This document shows, piece after piece, positions 1-7,651 of a stretch of 13,472 nt of DNA. Position 1 is the stretch's first letter, and every line of letters begins with the position of its first letter. The DNA is from Bacteroidales bacterium (lineage in GTDB: Bacteria > Bacteroidota > Bacteroidia > Bacteroidales > Bacteroidaceae): positions 1 through 13,472 of the forward strand of contig SFFY01000055.1 of NCBI GenBank assembly GCA_004556745.1, written 5' to 3'. The position numbers were made by a program, and so were the translations under genes. The notes beneath the pieces are model-generated. The model had not been told where the DNA came from. It worked only from the letters and a program-made list of their open reading frames with translations, and did not search any database.

Positions 1-51
1 GTGAAACGCTCCTCTTTTTTTGTACCCGCCAAGTTGCTGCCTGAAAAATAT

Positions 52-89
52 AACAAACGGCATTTGATTTCTTTCAAATGCCGTTTGTT
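52..89 (-). terminator. Rho-independent terminator after tRNA-His
   Basis: A perfect 16-bp inverted repeat (arms 52-67 and 74-89) with a 6-nt loop starts 2 nt beyond the tRNA 3' end. On the minus strand the stem is followed by a T-rich stretch (plus-strand A/T run 43-51), as expected for an intrinsic terminator of the tRNA transcript. The stem is AT-rich apart from a GCC/GGC core, so it may work in both directions. Confidence 0.8.
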
Positions 90-91
90 TG

Positions 92-166
92 GGTGGCTAA
101 TGGGATTCGAACCCATGACATTCAGAACCACAATCTGACGCTCTAACCAGCTGAACTATAGCCACC
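92..166 (-). tRNA. tRNA-His (anticodon GUG)
   Basis: The minus strand folds as a complete cloverleaf. The acceptor stem is GTGGCTA (165-159) paired with TAGCCAC (99-93). An extra G at 166 faces C73 at 92, which is the G-1:C73 pair that identifies histidine tRNAs. The D-arm contains AGCTGGTTAGAGC, the anticodon loop is TTGTGGT with anticodon GTG, and the T-arm contains GGGTTCGAATCCC. CCA is not encoded: the bases after C73 are CAA, so the tail must be added after transcription. It stands alone, with its own promoter upstream and a hairpin terminator downstream. Confidence 0.97.
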
Positions 167-193
167 ATGTCTGCCTTCTTTCCGAAAGCGATG

Positions 194-224
194 CAAAGGT
201 AACGCTTTTTGTTAAACCTGCAAA
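194..224 (-). promoter_or_regulatory. Bacteroidota-type promoter of tRNA-His
   Basis: On the minus strand, TTTG (224-221) is followed by exactly 19 nt and then TACCTTTG (201-194), matching the -33 TTTG and -7 TAnnTTTG consensus of the Bacteroidota housekeeping sigma factor. The predicted transcription start lies near 186-190, about 20-25 nt before the mature tRNA 5' end. The rest of the gap to folD (225-287) shows nothing else I can name. Confidence 0.8.
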
Positions 225-287
225 GGGTTTGCGCGATTTTTTGCCATTATCTCATAAGAAAAGCAGCAAAGGCGGACGGCGCAGGCT

Positions 288-1172
288 TTATTCTGCAGGA
301 TAATATTCGTGCTTGGCGGCTGCTAATGTGTTGAGCATCAGCATGCAAATAGTCATAGGACCGACGCCGCCGGGGACAGGCGAGATGAAACTGCAAAGAG
401 GGGCAACTTCGTCGAACTTAACGTCGCCACAAAGGCGGAAACCTTTCGGGCGGCTGGTGTCGGGCACACGGGTTGTGCCTACATCGATGACGGCCGCGCC
501 AGGCTTTACCATTTCAGCCGTGACAAATTCAGGCCTGCCAATGGCGGCAATCAATATGTCGGCGTTGCGGCATATTTCCTTTAAGTTGGCTGTGCGGCTG
601 TGGCATACGGTAACGGTGGCATCGCCGAAATTTTTCATCATCATCAAGGAAGCCATCGGTTTGCCCACGATGTTGGAGCGTCCCAGCACGACACAATGTT
701 TGCCGGAAGTGGGAATGTTGTAACGGCGCAGGAGTTCGATGATTCCTTTGGGCGTTGCGGAGAGGTAGCAAGGCAGGCCGATGTTCATTCTTCCTACATT
801 TACAGGGTGAAAACCATCCACGTCCTTGCGATAATCGATGGCTTCAATCACCTTTTGCTCCGAAATGTGCGCCGGCAGGGGGAGTTGCACGATAAAGCCG
901 TCGATGTCTTCATTTTCATTAAGCCCATTGATACAGGTCAGCAATTCCTCTTCCGTCACATCGTCCTCAAAACGGATAAGCGTGCTGTCAAAGCCACAGG
1001 CTTCGCAAGCCAGCACTTTGTTGCGCACGTAAGTTTCGCTTCCGCCGTCGTGTCCTACGAGTATTGCGGCGAGATGCGGGCGTTTCATGCCATTCGCCAC
1101 CATTTCGGCGACTTCTGCGGCAATTTCCTGCTTAATCGTTGCGGCCGTAGCCTTTCCATCGATGATTGTCAT
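288..1172 (-). CDS. folD: FolD, methylenetetrahydrofolate dehydrogenase/cyclohydrolase
   Basis: A 294-residue bifunctional cytosolic enzyme that interconverts 5,10-methylene-, methenyl- and 10-formyl-tetrahydrofolate using NAD(P), feeding purine synthesis and initiator tRNA formylation. Family landmarks are all present: the YVRNK motif with Tyr48 and catalytic Lys52, QLPLP at 96-100, DVDGFHP at 117-123, ATPKGI near 139-144, the Rossmann signature GRSNIVGKP at 164-172, CHSRT at 190-194, and PVPGGVGPMT at 265-274. Length matches the family. The open frame runs upstream to 1616 inside the phosphoesterase gene, but homology begins at MTIIDGKA, so the ATG at 1172 is the start. It is the last gene of a probable three-gene unit, 23 nt after the phosphoesterase stop; that spacer is an AT-rich sequence recurring at 5444-5468. 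No clear terminator is seen behind it. Confidence 0.97.
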   Translation of the reverse strand: MTIIDGKATAATIKQEIAAEVAEMVANGMKRPHLAAILVGHDGGSETYVRNKVLACEACGFDSTLIRFEDDVTEEELLTCINGLNENEDIDGFIVQLPLPAHISEQKVIEAIDYRKDVDGFHPVNVGRMNIGLPCYLSATPKGIIELLRRYNIPTSGKHCVVLGRSNIVGKPMASLMMMKNFGDATVTVCHSRTANLKEICRNADILIAAIGRPEFVTAEMVKPGAAVIDVGTTRVPDTSRPKGFRLCGDVKFDEVAPLCSFISPVPGGVGPMTICMLMLNTLAAAKHEYYPAE

Positions 1173-1195
1173 CCTATATATATAATATTGTATGG
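1173..1195 (-). repeat. AT-rich 23-nt spacer, copy 1
   Basis: This is the entire gap between the phosphoesterase stop (1196-1198) and the folD ATG (1170-1172). On the minus strand it begins CCATACAATATTATATATA and ends in AGG. The same sequence with one extra TA is found inside the GH25 gene at 5444-5468. It could serve as an A/T-rich unstructured leader for folD translation, in a group that rarely uses Shine-Dalgarno sites; that role is inference. Confidence 0.6.
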
Positions 1196-2341
1196 TTATT
1201 CTTTTCTCAAAGTTATGATTTCGTAGGCGGGCCATGCGCCGAGGCGATAAGGCACGCTGCCGCCGATGCCGGTAGACACGTAGAGGCGGCTGTCGCCCTC
1301 GGTGTAAAGCCCTGCCCAATGCGGCATCGTGAGAGCGGCGGGCGAGACATTGCCGAAGCGCAACTGCCAAGCGTGGGTGTGTCCTGAGAGTGTAAGACCT
1401 ACCTGCTTGTTGCGCGACACTTCGCTTGCCCAATGGTGCGGGTCGTGCGAGAGCAGAACCACTGCGGCATTTTGAGGCACATGCTTCAAGGCTTTGACGA
1501 GATTGGCCAAAGCAGGGTGGGGCGTTTTGCCGCCGTTCTCTACGCCGGCAATGTAGAGCCGTTCGCCTTTTCTGTTGATTACGACATGCTCGTTGCGGAG
1601 CACCTGCCAGCCACATTGCTGTTCAAACGAGATGATTTGCGAGCAATGGTAATTTTTTTCGAGTTCGCTTTGACCGGCGTTGTAAATGCAATAATCATGA
1701 TTGCCGAGCACGGCCACCACGCCGTCGCTGGCTTTCAGTTGCGCAAGGATATCGGCATAGGGATGCACTTCCGTGGAATTGACATTGACCAAATCGCCCG
1801 TGAACACGATGAGGTCGGCACGTTCCTCGTTGATGCGCCGCACCACCTTTTCCACAAATCCCGTGTGACCGTTGTAAGTGCCGAGATGAAGGTCGGAGAT
1901 TTGTATGATGCGGTAACCGTCGAAAGCAGCAGGCAGGTTCTTGACTGGGATTTCTATATCGTTTTTCTTCAAAATATGCGTGCCGAAAGCAACGCCAAAC
2001 ACCTGCGCGGCAAACACGAGCAGCGCGAGCGCTATTGGCAGATACAAACGCCTTTTCCACTTTTTGCGCAACAGCCATGCCGTCAATAGCGACAGGACAT
2101 CGAAGAGAAGGAATATGACCTTTGGGATAAAGAAACATGTGAGCAGGATAAAAAACGCCTGCATGCAGATGCTGCTGCGACCCGCAACGAAAAGCAGGAG
2201 CGTAATAGCGGTGAGCAGCGTGGGCAAAAAAACGCAGAACGAACTAATTACGTTCGTTCCGCGCGTATATCTTTGCCAAATATATATGTCCGGCAAAATA
2301 GAGAGGAGTATCAGTGACAAGAATGTCAATACCATAGGCAT
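1196..2341 (-). CDS. Membrane-anchored calcineurin-like metallophosphoesterase
   Basis: A 381-residue protein. The first 120 residues hold about four hydrophobic segments (near 3-20, 33-53, 60-92 and 98-118), followed by a metallophosphoesterase domain. All metal-binding blocks are visible: SDLHLG (149-154), GDLVN (182-186), GNHD (213-216), LSHDP (297-301) and SGHTHAWQ (319-326). The layout resembles the YkuE/YaeI-like membrane phosphodiesterases; the likely substrate is a phosphodiester, perhaps a lipid headgroup, but the sequence does not settle this. The stop of the CNNM-like gene lies 18 nt upstream and folD starts 23 nt downstream, so the three are probably cotranscribed. An alternative start at the second Met (residue 3) would change little. 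Confidence 0.9.
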   Translation of the reverse strand: MPMVLTFLSLILLSILPDIYIWQRYTRGTNVISSFCVFLPTLLTAITLLLFVAGRSSICMQAFFILLTCFFIPKVIFLLFDVLSLLTAWLLRKKWKRRLYLPIALALLVFAAQVFGVAFGTHILKKNDIEIPVKNLPAAFDGYRIIQISDLHLGTYNGHTGFVEKVVRRINEERADLIVFTGDLVNVNSTEVHPYADILAQLKASDGVVAVLGNHDYCIYNAGQSELEKNYHCSQIISFEQQCGWQVLRNEHVVINRKGERLYIAGVENGGKTPHPALANLVKALKHVPQNAAVVLLSHDPHHWASEVSRNKQVGLTLSGHTHAWQLRFGNVSPAALTMPHWAGLYTEGDSRLYVSTGIGGSVPYRLGAWPAYEIITLRKE

Positions 2342-2359
2342 TATAAAATTTTAATCGGT

Positions 2360-3400
2360 CTACATCTTATTGTGCTCCTGCTGTTCCTGCCATTTCTCGC
2401 GGGCCAGTTCCTGCATATCGGTCACCGTGTCCTTTTCGTCCACAATTTCTGTGCCGAGCATGGTTTCGATCACGTCTTCCATGGTGACAATGCCACGGAA
2501 ACAGCCGTATTCGTCGATGATAACGGAGATGTGTTCCTTTTTCGCCAAGAGTTCCTCCCATATCTTCGACACAGAGTCTGTTTCCTGGAAGGTAAGAATC
2601 GGACGCACTATTTCCGAGAGGCGCGTATCAAAGCGGTCTTCCGAGAGTTTTTCGAGAATTGTTTGGCGCAATACATAACCCTTTATGAAGTCATCGTTTT
2701 CCTCGTTGAACACCGGGATGCGCGAGTACGTGCGAAAGGCATCGTTTTTATAGAATTCGGAGAGCGTCATGTTTTCCTCGGCCATTTCCACCACGGAACT
2801 TGGGGTCATGATGTCGCGTGCCGTGATGTCGTCGAGTTTCAGCAGGTGCTGGATCATGCTGTTCTCTTTCTTTTCCAGAACTCCTTCTTCTGCGCCGACC
2901 GTGACAATGGCAGAAACCTCCTCGCGGCTCACGGAAAGCGGTTGCTTCTTGGTGGAAATGATGTTTGTAATCAGTTCCGAGAGCACTACAAAGGGGTAGG
3001 TGATGAACACCAGAGTGCGGATGATGCGCGTGCTGGGCAGTGCGAGTTGCCGCCAGTAGGTGGCGCCGATGGTCTTTGGGATAATTTCGGAAGCCACAAG
3101 GATAAGCAGCGTGAGCACGGCGGAGGTTACGCCGAACCACTCGTTGCCGAACACCTTGTCGCTCTGTGCGCCCACTCCGGCCGCGCCGACAGTGTGGGCA
3201 ATGGTGTTGAGCGTCAGGATTGCCGATATTGGGCGGTCGATGTCCTGCTTGTAGCGTTTGAGTAAATGTGCAACGGATTTTCCCTCGCTTTCTTTCGCCG
3301 AGATAAAAGACATCGGCGTGGAAAGTAGCACGGCTTCAAGAATAGAGCAGAGGAAAGAAATAAAAATTGCAGAGAAAAGATAGAGGAGTAATAGCCCCAT
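2360..3400 (-). CDS. CNNM/CorC-like DUF21 and CBS-pair membrane protein
   Basis: A 346-residue inner-membrane protein of the CNNM/CorC/HlyC superfamily, whose members are linked to Mg or Co efflux and ion homeostasis. The DUF21 transmembrane domain covers about 1-150, with SILEAVLLS (19-27) and EIIPKTIG (105-112), blocks typical of the ion-binding core. A CBS pair follows at about 195-320: DIMTP (196-200), YSRIPVF (225-231), then ISVIIDEYGCFRGIVTMEDV (291-310). The protein ends soon after the second CBS domain and lacks the C-terminal CorC_HlyC domain found in longer relatives of about 420-450 residues. The C-terminus is charged (EKWQEQQEHNKM). It is the first gene of the unit leading to the phosphoesterase and folD; a possible promoter lies about 160 nt upstream. 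The substrate ion cannot be read from sequence. Confidence 0.9.
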   Translation of the reverse strand: MGLLLLYLFSAIFISFLCSILEAVLLSTPMSFISAKESEGKSVAHLLKRYKQDIDRPISAILTLNTIAHTVGAAGVGAQSDKVFGNEWFGVTSAVLTLLILVASEIIPKTIGATYWRQLALPSTRIIRTLVFITYPFVVLSELITNIISTKKQPLSVSREEVSAIVTVGAEEGVLEKKENSMIQHLLKLDDITARDIMTPSSVVEMAEENMTLSEFYKNDAFRTYSRIPVFNEENDDFIKGYVLRQTILEKLSEDRFDTRLSEIVRPILTFQETDSVSKIWEELLAKKEHISVIIDEYGCFRGIVTMEDVIETMLGTEIVDEKDTVTDMQELAREKWQEQQEHNKM

Positions 3401-3563
3401 GGATAATTGGATAAGTGAAACAATATCCGTCCGTAAGTATTTGGCTTTCAGAAAAGAGATTGCTTATTATTTGAAAGCCCGGATGCTCTTTTAAGTCTAT
3501 TGTGAGCGTTGCGGCATGCCGTTGTTCATCAGTTAAGATGCAGCAAGTTTCATTTTCAAGGCA

Positions 3564-3571
3564 CAAAGTTA
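3564..3571 (-). promoter_or_regulatory. Possible -7 element before the CNNM-like gene
   Basis: The minus strand reads TAACTTTG, matching the Bacteroidota -7 consensus TAnnTTTG, in the 234-bp gap 3401-3634. No good TTTG is found 19-21 nt further upstream, so support is partial. A start here would give a leader of about 155 nt. The rest of the gap holds only an open frame of 86 codons (3336-3596) that overlaps the CNNM start and is not recognisable. Confidence 0.35.
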
Positions 3572-3634
3572 GTGATTTCTCTGTGTATTTGGGCATTATC
3601 TGCCTATTAAATTATTATTTAGGCCTTTTACATC

Positions 3635-3940
3635 TCATTCTTCAAAGTCGAGGCATACGCGCTGCACGGTATAGGGGCGCACTTTCGTATCAGCCACGGC
3701 CACGTGTGCAGGATGTGTTGCATAAGTTTTGAGGGCGGCGGGACTTTCGAGCGTGGAATCAAGCATCACGTCGCAGTTCGATGAGTCGAGGCGGCCGTCA
3801 ATGTTTACTTTAATGCTTACGAGTCCGTCGATTTTGCCTTGCAGACTTTCGAGATCCGTTTTAATTTCTCTTTTCACCTGTTCTTTCTTTTCGGAGGTGA
3901 GTTCAGGGTTCAATGTCCAAAGGATAATGTGTTTTACCAT
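3635..3940 (-). CDS. Dabb-domain (stress-responsive A/B barrel) protein
   Basis: A 101-residue protein matching the ferredoxin-like stress-responsive A/B barrel family. Typical features are the N-terminal MVKHIILWTL strand with His4, a charged helix at about 15-37, a second strand SNCDVMLDSTLES (54-66), the HPAHVAVAD segment (76-84), and the closing RPYTVQRVCLDFE. Members form dimers; some act as small-molecule cyclases or in stress tolerance, but most are uncharacterised and no substrate can be assigned here. It is separated from the next downstream gene by 234 bp and from the upstream gene by palindromic element A1, so it is probably transcribed alone. Only 46 nt lie between its ATG and A1, and no convincing promoter is seen there. 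Confidence 0.88.
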   Translation of the reverse strand: MVKHIILWTLNPELTSEKKEQVKREIKTDLESLQGKIDGLVSIKVNIDGRLDSSNCDVMLDSTLESPAALKTYATHPAHVAVADTKVRPYTVQRVCLDFEE

Positions 3941-3986
3941 GATTGAAAAGTTTTATTGATTATTGTTTGAATTAGTTGTTTATTAT

Positions 3987-4356
3987 GACAAAAACCATCA
4001 AAACCGCTTGCCCCATTTGAAGCCCGAGGGCACGCCGCGGGGTTTAACGCCGAGCATTAAAGCCTTGCGGCTTTTGCTCGACCTTAATCCCCGCGGCTGC
4101 GGTCGGTTCCCGACCGCTTCAAACGACGCAAGCAAAAAACAGGAAAAAGTTAAGCACGTCTCTTTACTATTTACAGCAAAAAGTAATTGTCCACTTTTTT
4201 CTGTTTTTTGCTTGTCCTGTGTGGGCGGTCGGGAACCGACCGCAGCCTTAGCGGGGAAAGCACAAAACGAAAGTCGGTAGACTTTCTGTTTTGGGATTTA
4301 GCCGATAAGGCGAGCCGCAGGCCCACACAGGACAAGCGGTTTTTATTGTTTTTGTC
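3987..4356 (-). repeat. Palindromic element A, copy A1 (inverted)
   Basis: This 370-bp element is the main content of the 438-bp gap 3941-4378. Its 24-bp ends (3987-4010 and 4333-4356) are inverted repeats matching at 22 of 24 positions and begin GACAAAAACC. Inside are two GC-rich imperfect hairpins and a central hairpin built on GCAAAAAACAGG and CTGTTTTTTGC. It is the reverse complement of A2 and A3 in overall layout. Open frames across it are low-complexity by-products of the repeat. The element separates the GH25 gene end from the Dabb gene start. Confidence 0.9.
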
Positions 4357-4378
4357 TCATTCAACCAAAGGGTTGTTA

Positions 4379-6526
4379 TTATTTGATACAATGTTCTTTT
4401 TTGTATTCGTTGAATTGTTCGCGATTGCCGTTGAACACGTTGATGTCTACGTCGCCCGTGATGCCGCTGACGCGGCCGCGATACGTGAGTTGCCAATGCA
4501 GCAGATGCACAAAGGGCTTGAACTCGCTGTAACGGGCTATCCACACATCATAGGCTTTCAGTTCCTTCGGGGCATCGGGCATGTGCTTGTTCACAAAGTT
4601 CTGGCCCATATAAAGCACGGGCTTCGTGCCGCAACGGCGTTCCACGGCTCGCAGCCAAACAAGCATCTCTTGAAAGAGTTTCTGCACGCCGCCCATTTTC
4701 CTGATTTCGCTTTCCGAAGGCTCTACATCGAGCATCGGCGGCAGGTCGCCCTTTGCCAAACTGGCTTTTTTGAGGAAATATTCTGCCTGCGCCGCACCGC
4801 TTTTCAGGTAGGAGAAGAAATGATACGAACCGGCGGCGATGCCCTGACGGCGTGCCGCGCGAATATCGGCGGCGTAGTAATTGCTGAATATGCTTGTGCC
4901 TTGCGTGGCCTTGACGTAAACGAAATCTACCTTATAATCCACCTTGCCGACAATGCGCTTCTGCGGCCCTAAGCCCGTGATGCGCAGTTTGTTCCAATAG
5001 ATGGGATATTTCTTGCGCCCGATGTCGTGCTGGTAGCGCGAGATGTCGATGCCGTACACGCGGTCTGCGCTGTACACCATGCGCTCGCCCTTGAACACGT
5101 CTTCTTTCCACGCGCCGCACTTTGCCACATTGTCGCCCGAGAGACTGATGCCGTGGCCGTGCCGCTGCCCTTCTTTCCATTCGCCACTGTAAAAAGACTG
5201 GTCTCGCTTGTGACAAAAGCCGAAGCCATGCGGTTGCCTTTGGGCGTTGAACGTGCCCTGATAATAGCCTTCGTCGGTTAGGGAGTAGCCGCTTGCCAAT
5301 GTGTCGGCCTGCCACGTGCCGCCGTAAATGTTGCCCAGGCTGTCGGTGAGCGTGCCTGCGCCTTCTTTTATCAACGTGCCTTTGCGCTCTGCAACATTTC
5401 CTTCATAGGTCGAGCCGTCTGGCAGGATGATTTTAGCGCATTGCCTATATATATATAATATTGTATGGCGGCGCGTGGGGCGGTCGGCGAACCATGCTTT
5501 TATCTTTTGGCAAAAATTGCTCCAAAGGGCAGACAGCCACCCCTTATCGGCATAAACTGCGGCGGCAATCTGTTTTGCGCCGACCACTTTACCGTCCGCC
5601 ACGATGCCGCACAGGCGGCCGAAGCAGTTGATTGCCGCTCCGCCTTCGGCAGAGGCAAAGGTGCTTAGCGCGGCGGTGTCGGTCGTAATGGCAGGCAGGG
5701 ACACGGCGGTTTCGTTGCCGAAGTCGTGGAAAAAGATGCAGCACTTGGGCTTTGCCAACGTGCCGTAGCGCAGGGCGGCAAAGCGTGCCGCGCCTTCGGG
5801 CAATAGGGAGTCGGCGGTTTGCAATAGCAGGAGCGAAGTGCTGTCGCGCAGGGCGGTGTCGGTAAGCCGCTGGCAGCGCACGGTGTCTGTATAGATACTG
5901 TCTGCAGTCGCCATGCTGTTGAAAATCAAGCGGTACTCGGTGTGAATGGCTGCGGTGACAGGTTTGCCCGCCTCTGCTGCTGCGCAAAGCCTTGCCGCGA
6001 TGCGTGCCGTGGAGTCGCGACGTGTGCCGTAGTCTTCGGCTTGCGCTTTCAGGCTCATCATTTCGTTGTAGCCGTCGTCTGCCACGGAGTGCGTGCGCTC
6101 ATAGTAGTCCATTTCGCGCAGCACGTGGGCAGCATCGTCTCGGTCGGCCTCCAAAGTTATTTGCAGCGCATTCATCAGCCGCTGCGTGCTGTCGGCGGCA
6201 AGCGTGTCGGGGAGCGTGCCGAGCAGATTGGCGGAGGTGAGGGCGTGGCCGCTATTGCTCACGAACACGGCCGTGCCTTCTCGTTTCTCTGCCACCGAGT
6301 CGGCGCAGAAGTCCGCATCGTCGGGTTGCCCGTCTGCCATACATATATATAATGTGTCGCGGCTACCGTCGGTGAGCATCAGGCAACTTTTTGCTTCCAC
6401 GCGCGCCACGCTGCGCAAGAGCGTGCTTTCGCGAGTGGGCAGCAGCCAAGGCAATATTATGAGCATTGCCGCAACCACGCAGATTGCGGCAATGATAAAG
6501 GGTCTTGATTTTAGTAGTTTCTTCAT
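4379..6526 (-). CDS. Anchored MORN-repeat GH25 muramidase-like protein with degenerate protease domain
   Basis: A 715-residue multidomain protein. A basic N-terminus and one hydrophobic segment (about 9-30) suggest a membrane anchor or uncleaved signal. Residues of about 40-335 resemble a trypsin/HtrA-like domain: GTAVFVSNSGHALTSANLL (84-102) recalls the His-containing block and AEGGAAINCFGRLCGIVADG (293-312) the Ser-containing block, but the catalytic His and Ser appear to be replaced, so it is probably inactive. MORN-type repeats span about 366-488 (YEGNV, YGGTW, YYQGTF, FYSGEW, CGAWKED). A GH25 lysozyme domain follows at 491-705, with Asp494 (YGIDISRYQ), the LDVEP pair Asp600 and Glu602, and GDVDINVF at 691-698. 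GH25 enzymes cleave the MurNAc-GlcNAc bond of peptidoglycan. The ATG at 6526 is preferred to a TTG two codons upstream. The YeiH-like stop lies 15 nt upstream, so the two genes are probably cotranscribed. Confidence 0.88.
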   Translation of the reverse strand: MKKLLKSRPFIIAAICVVAAMLIILPWLLPTRESTLLRSVARVEAKSCLMLTDGSRDTLYICMADGQPDDADFCADSVAEKREGTAVFVSNSGHALTSANLLGTLPDTLAADSTQRLMNALQITLEADRDDAAHVLREMDYYERTHSVADDGYNEMMSLKAQAEDYGTRRDSTARIAARLCAAAEAGKPVTAAIHTEYRLIFNSMATADSIYTDTVRCQRLTDTALRDSTSLLLLQTADSLLPEGAARFAALRYGTLAKPKCCIFFHDFGNETAVSLPAITTDTAALSTFASAEGGAAINCFGRLCGIVADGKVVGAKQIAAAVYADKGWLSALWSNFCQKIKAWFADRPTRRHTILYIYRQCAKIILPDGSTYEGNVAERKGTLIKEGAGTLTDSLGNIYGGTWQADTLASGYSLTDEGYYQGTFNAQRQPHGFGFCHKRDQSFYSGEWKEGQRHGHGISLSGDNVAKCGAWKEDVFKGERMVYSADRVYGIDISRYQHDIGRKKYPIYWNKLRITGLGPQKRIVGKVDYKVDFVYVKATQGTSIFSNYYAADIRAARRQGIAAGSYHFFSYLKSGAAQAEYFLKKASLAKGDLPPMLDVEPSESEIRKMGGVQKLFQEMLVWLRAVERRCGTKPVLYMGQNFVNKHMPDAPKELKAYDVWIARYSEFKPFVHLLHWQLTYRGRVSGITGDVDINVFNGNREQFNEYKKEHCIK
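5444..5468 (-). repeat. AT-rich spacer sequence, copy 2, inside the GH25 gene
   Basis: 25 nt identical to the folD spacer at 1173-1195 apart from one extra TA. Here it is in frame and codes for part of residues 353-361 (HTILYIYR), exactly between the degenerate protease domain and the MORN repeats. On the minus strand an out-of-frame ATG follows two bases later and stops after two codons. The position suggests a fusion scar or inserted mini-repeat. Confidence 0.55.
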
Positions 6527-6541
6527 CTGCAAAAATCGTTC

Positions 6542-7597
6542 TTACACTAATGCCTTTGACAAGAAATAACCGCCCAGCACGAGCCAGACGTAAAGGCCGC
6601 CGGCAAGGAGAAAGGGTTTTGCGCCGGCTTGCTTGAACTTGTCGATGCTGGTTTCTGCACCGAGGGCAGTCATTGCCATGGTGAGCAGGAATGTGTCGAG
6701 GTTGTTGATGAAGGAAATGCCTGCGGCGAGCGTTTCTTGGGGAATAAACGAGGCCTGTTGGAGGAGCGAGTTGATGCCGATGACGATGAGGAAGTAGAAG
6801 GCAAACCAAGGAATGGTGATTTTGCTTTTTCCGCCGGCGTTGTTCTCGCTCTTGCCCCATTTGGCGAGGCAGAGGCTCATGATGACGAGCACCGGGGCGA
6901 GGAGCATAACGCGGATCATCTTCGTAATGGTCGCCGCGTCGGCTATATTGCCGCCGGCCGCGTCAATGGCGTTGCCTGCGCCCACCACATGCGCCACTTC
7001 GTGCAGCGTGCTGCCCGTATAGACGGCCAACTGCTGTTGTGTCAGTCCGTCGAGTATGCCGGCGCGGTAGAGGATAGGGTAGAGGAACATGGAGAGCGTG
7101 CCGAAAATTACGACCGTGGAAACCGCCACGGCGGTCTTGTGGGGCGCGCATTTCACCACGGGCTCTGCGCCGAGCACCGCCGCCGCACCGCAGATGGCGC
7201 TGCCGGTAGAGGTCATGAGCGTCGTGTCGCTGTCGATTTTCAGCAGTTTGCCGAGCAGAATGCCGAGGAAAATCGTGCCTGCCACGATGATAGCGTCCAC
7301 GGTAATGGCGGGCAAGCCTATTTCCGCCACCTGCTGAAACGTCAGCCTGAACCCATAGAGCACCACGCCCGTGCGCAGCACCGTTTTGGAGCAGAACTTA
7401 ATGCCGGGCACCCACGTCTCGGGCAGTTTGTTGCGCAGCGAGTTGGCGTAGAGCATACCGAGGATAATGCCGACAATCAGCGGACTGAACGACAGGTTCT
7501 TCACAAATTGGAACTCGGCGATGTAAAAGGCCGAAAACGAGAAGAGGACTATTAATAGTATGCCGTGCAGCACCTCGCCTTTGTTTTCTTTGAACAT
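6542..7597 (-). CDS. YeiH-family putative anion (sulfate) exporter
   Basis: A 351-residue polytopic inner-membrane protein of the YeiH / UPF0324 family (conserved hypothetical 698, often named putative sulfate exporter). About ten hydrophobic segments are seen, with the family blocks SFSPLIVGIILGMLYAN (36-52), TSTGSAICGAAAVLGAEPV (129-147), YTGSTLHEVAHVVGAGNA (193-210) and KMIRVMLLAPV (226-236), plus a C-terminal MTALGAETS. Length fits the family. The frame stays open to 7777 through repeat B1, but homology starts at MFKENKGEVL, so the ATG at 7597 is chosen. The substrate is not proven for the family and the name should be read loosely. It is first in a unit with the GH25 gene. No clear promoter is visible in the 55 nt between the ATG and B1. 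Confidence 0.9.
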   Translation of the reverse strand: MFKENKGEVLHGILLIVLFSFSAFYIAEFQFVKNLSFSPLIVGIILGMLYANSLRNKLPETWVPGIKFCSKTVLRTGVVLYGFRLTFQQVAEIGLPAITVDAIIVAGTIFLGILLGKLLKIDSDTTLMTSTGSAICGAAAVLGAEPVVKCAPHKTAVAVSTVVIFGTLSMFLYPILYRAGILDGLTQQQLAVYTGSTLHEVAHVVGAGNAIDAAGGNIADAATITKMIRVMLLAPVLVIMSLCLAKWGKSENNAGGKSKITIPWFAFYFLIVIGINSLLQQASFIPQETLAAGISFINNLDTFLLTMAMTALGAETSIDKFKQAGAKPFLLAGGLYVWLVLGGYFLSKALV

Positions 7598-7651
7598 GAT
7601 ATTGATGATTTTACGTTGTCTTTGTGATGAATGTTTTGATGTCGTCATTGA

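Noticed and set aside
2238..2260. Inverted repeat GAACGAAC / GTTCGTTC within the phosphoesterase gene
   Set aside because: It is an 8-bp arm inside a well-conserved coding frame with no promoter nearby, so chance is the simpler explanation.
2268..2275. TATCTTTG on the plus strand inside the phosphoesterase gene, resembling a -7 element
   Set aside because: No TTTG lies 19-21 nt upstream, no plus-strand gene follows, and it is explained by coding sequence.
3336..3596. 86-codon minus-strand open frame in the leader of the CNNM-like gene
   Set aside because: It overlaps the CNNM start by about 65 nt in another frame, contains the candidate -7 element, and resembles no family I know. It is kept only as a note.
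3963..4280. Plus-strand open frames across element A1 (also 13028-13222 and 10920-11138 in the other copies)
   Set aside because: They follow the inverted-repeat structure, change with it between copies, and encode low-complexity peptides rich in Arg, Gly and Pro.
6629..7555. Long plus-strand open frame of 308 codons opposite the YeiH-like gene
   Set aside because: The translation is His- and Glu-rich with no domain, typical of the antisense of a GC-rich membrane protein gene.
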